Assembly: GCA_903899795.1 (NCBI GenBank)
Contig: CAIUKX010000348.1
Coordinates: forward strand, 1 to 14,904
Length of the DNA: 14,904 bases
From: an uncultured Flavobacteriales bacterium
GTDB taxonomy: Bacteria; Bacteroidota; Bacteroidia; Flavobacteriales_D; Crocinitomicaceae
Reading direction: 5' to 3'
In this document: one piece after another, positions 12,621 through 14,904 of the stretch
Numbering within the stretch: the first letter of the stretch is position 1
How the letters are laid out: each line of letters begins with the position of its first letter
Made by a program: the position numbers and the translations under genes
The notes under the pieces: model-generated
Databases searched by the model: none
Told to the model about the DNA's origin: nothing
The model's input: the letters and a program-made list of their open reading frames with translations, nothing else

Positions 12621-14904
12621 ATGAAAACGCTATTTTCATTCATTGCCTTTTTTTTATTTACTGCTTTCATCTCTTTTTCTCAAGGTACAATACGAGGAAA
12701 GGTAACAGACGAAAATGGAGAAGTCATTTTTTCAGCAAAGGTTTACCTTAAAAAGGATAAGACACAACGAAGTTACACCGATCTGGATGGAATGTATTCC
12801 ATCTCTGTAAAAGACGCATCGGGAGATACCATGTACGTCACAAATAACGCAGATTACGACACAATCGTAATTCCCGTTCATCCTCAGAACAATGAAATTA
12901 TTGTTTTGAATTTTTCAATGACTGTCGCTGGAAAAGCTATAAAAGTACTGACAGGAGCCGTTGTTACGGCACGAAGAGCTACGAAAGGGACGGATAATTA
13001 TATGGACAAGGTAAAAGAAAATTCAGCCACAACCCTTGATTACGTTTCTGCAGGAACAATGACTAAAACAGGTGATCCTAACGTAGCAGCTGCTACAGCA
13101 AGGGTTTCTGGAGTATCAACCAATGGAGCGGGTTTGATAACAGTACGTGGAATTGGTGACAGATATGTCAAAACGATGTTAAACGGTTCGAGAATTCCAA
13201 CTTTGGATCCATTAACTAACAATATTAAATTAGATATTTTTCCGGCAAGTTTGATCGATAATATCATCATCACGAAGACGGCGAGTCCCGAATTACCGGG
13301 TGATTGGTCAGGAGCTTACATTTCGGTGGAAACAAAAGATTATCCAAATAAATTGGAAGTGAATGTCGATACCCAATTTGGGTACAACGCTCAAACCTCG
13401 TTTAAAGACGTAATAACTTCTCAACGCAGTGGAACCGATTGGATGGGATTCGATAATGGGTTGCGAAATCGACAAGATGTTCCTATCACTTCACCGAATT
13501 TGACTCCATCAACCTATCAGGAAATGGTTGCTTTAGGTTTGGGAGATTATTATAGTAAACTTGGTATTACCGGATGGACCGATGGTAGTAACCAGTCAGA
13601 CACATACTTTCGATTAGGATTGGTTCAATTAGGTTTGCTACCAAAGGCTCAAATCAACGATAATGCTGCCTACTTGAATGCAAAGAATGAGTTCAACTCA
13701 ACCTACAAGCAAGAAGCTTTCGGTAAAATCAATCCCAATGGCACAGATTATGGCAATGGTTTTGCAAACAATTGGAATACAATACAACGCAAAGCGCCGT
13801 TGAATTCTGCTCAAAGTTTTAGTATTGGGAGTCAGGATAGTTTATTTGGAAAACCATTGGGGTATCTCATCGGTTTTCGCTACAACAACAGTATCCGTTA
13901 TGATCCGAATGGAATTTCTCAGAGGGTTGGAGCCCAGGAATTGAATTTTCCATTTGATGTTAAAGATAATGCGCAAATAAGCCGGCAAACACATGGTTGG
14001 AGTGGTCTGGTGAATCTGGCCTATAAGCTCAACAGTAAAAATAAAGTTGCTTTGATGTTTATGCCGAATTTTACAGGAACGAATGATGTGGCAAATTTCA
14101 GCACAATGCCGGATCATACCAGCTATCAAGAAGGAAGAACACAGCAAACGCAATTCTATGAGCAAAGGAAACAGATGATCTACCAGGCAAAATCTGAACA
14201 TTACATTACCAAAGCAAAAACCAAGGTAGATTTCAATGCTTCTTATACACAAGGGAACAGTATTGCACCTGATTTTAAAGTAATTCAATATGATTTTGTG
14301 AAAAATAACGATACGATTTCTCAATACACCTTTTCTCCAAGTGCAGGAGACGGAATTCGAAGATACTACCGTTACTTGAATGAAAATATTTTGGACACAA
14401 GAATGTCGGCCGAAATGCCGTTGGGAGATTCTACTTCTAAATTGGTTCGAAAATTGAAATACGGAGGTGCTTTTCTCCGAACAGACCGAAAATCTGATTT
14501 CAATGAATTTTATTTAATTGACGGAAATAATACAGCAAAAGACCAATTATCAAACGGAGATATTGATGCTTATTTGAATCCCGATAAATTTATCATGACA
14601 AATGGCAAGTTGGATTTCGCTTACGCAGAAAGAGATTTTGCCAGAAATCATACCTATGGATATAGCAGTACAAAGGCATTTTTCACCATTCTGGATTATG
14701 AATTAAAGAAATCGATTCGCTTTTCAGGAGGATTAAGAGTTGAACAAGCAAAAATATTCTCTGATGTGGATGAATACCATCGTTTGGGATATGCTCGCAA
14801 TGACCTGAGAAGAGAAAATCTAGGAGGGTTTCCATTAGTAAACGCTGCAAATATTAACGAAGTTAATTTCTTACCTAGCGCTAATTTGATCTATAAATTA
14901 ATTG
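12621..14904 (+). CDS. TonB-dependent receptor (3' end outside window)
   Basis: The frame opens at ATG 12621 and stays open to the window end, giving 761 residues with more to come. Parts: signal peptide (about 1-21, FTAFISFSQ), a carboxypeptidase-regulatory-like beta-sandwich (about 22-110, GTIRGKVTDENGE ... YTDLDGMYSISV), a plug domain (about 120-240, AAATARVSGVSTNGAG, ITVRGIGDRYVKTMLNG, SPELPGDWSGAYISVETKDY), then outer-membrane barrel strands with long loops. The protein imports a bulky substrate (siderophore, sugar, peptide or other) across the outer membrane using TonB energy. No SusD-like partner is seen in this window, so a glycan-type SusCD system is not supported here. The protein resembles the Bacteroidota subgroup with the plug end 'GDWSGAYISVETKDYP'. 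The substrate cannot be told. Confidence 0.93.
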   Translation, partial: MKTLFSFIAFFLFTAFISFSQGTIRGKVTDENGEVIFSAKVYLKKDKTQRSYTDLDGMYSISVKDASGDTMYVTNNADYDTIVIPVHPQNNEIIVLNFSMTVAGKAIKVLTGAVVTARRATKGTDNYMDKVKENSATTLDYVSAGTMTKTGDPNVAAATARVSGVSTNGAGLITVRGIGDRYVKTMLNGSRIPTLDPLTNNIKLDIFPASLIDNIIITKTASPELPGDWSGAYISVETKDYPNKLEVNVDTQFGYNAQTSFKDVITSQRSGTDWMGFDNGLRNRQDVPITSPNLTPSTYQEMVALGLGDYYSKLGITGWTDGSNQSDTYFRLGLVQLGLLPKAQINDNAAYLNAKNEFNSTYKQEAFGKINPNGTDYGNGFANNWNTIQRKAPLNSAQSFSIGSQDSLFGKPLGYLIGFRYNNSIRYDPNGISQRVGAQELNFPFDVKDNAQISRQTHGWSGLVNLAYKLNSKNKVALMFMPNFTGTNDVANFSTMPDHTSYQEGRTQQTQFYEQRKQMIYQAKSEHYITKAKTKVDFNASYTQGNSIAPDFKVIQYDFVKNNDTISQYTFSPSAGDGIRRYYRYLNENILDTRMSAEMPLGDSTSKLVRKLKYGGAFLRTDRKSDFNEFYLIDGNNTAKDQLSNGDIDAYLNPDKFIMTNGKLDFAYAERDFARNHTYGYSSTKAFFTILDYELKKSIRFSGGLRVEQAKIFSDVDEYHRLGYARNDLRRENLGGFPLVNAANINEVNFLPSANLIYKLI

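Noticed and set aside
13842..14324. A 160-codon open frame on the minus strand
   Set aside because: It lies wholly inside the TonB receptor gene, has no recognisable domain and no upstream signals; the sense frame is clearly coding.
12621..14904. SusC-type glycan utilisation locus
   Set aside because: No SusD-like gene or glycan enzymes are seen next to the receptor in this window, though the sequence ends inside the gene.

Overview
The window looks like chromosomal DNA from a Bacteroidota bacterium, probably Flavobacteriales and perhaps close to Fluviicola/Crocinitomicaceae (inference). The evidence is AT-rich DNA, few Shine-Dalgarno sites, promoter elements of the Bacteroidota type (TTG or TTTG, then TAnnTTTG), two proteins with C-terminal type IX secretion (T9SS) sorting domains, and a TonB-dependent receptor with an N-terminal carboxypeptidase-regulatory-like domain. 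No rRNA, tRNA, CRISPR array or insertion sequence was found.

Layout. 1-986 (+): two tandem ORF6N-domain genes, the first cut by the window edge. 1022-4852 (-): one likely operon read right to left, comprising a lipoprotein membrane-fusion protein, an FtsX/MacB-type permease, an ABC ATPase and a LOG-family nucleotide hydrolase. The junctions are tight (4-base overlap, 1-base gap, 51-base gap), and a 27-codon micro-ORF may lead the operon. 5045-6495 (+): three overlapping or abutting unrecognised genes (exported, four-helix membrane, exported), closed by a bidirectional terminator. 6566-10174 (-): a T9SS-secreted phospholipase-D-fold protein with OB-like and fibronectin-like domains, and an exported SGNH hydrolase with a PKD domain. 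10487-12485 (+): two paralogous exported proteins; only the second has a T9SS sorting domain. 12621-14904 (+): the first 761 codons of a TonB-dependent receptor that runs off the window.

The most interesting observation is in the ORF6N pair. Each gene carries a long palindrome inside its coding sequence. Both are centred on the same homologous base, the first base of the codon after Gln in the Met-x-Ser-Gln-x-Val motif. Copy 1 has a perfect 33-base palindrome and copy 2 has 11-base arms around AAA. Three adjacent base pairs differ between the copies, yet pairing is kept in both, even though the encoded residues change. This looks like selection on DNA or RNA structure inside a coding region.

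Functional themes: envelope export (ABC operon), outer-membrane uptake (TonB receptor), and a set of secreted or surface proteins sent out by T9SS. How the ORF6N pair relates to its neighbours cannot be told from this sequence.
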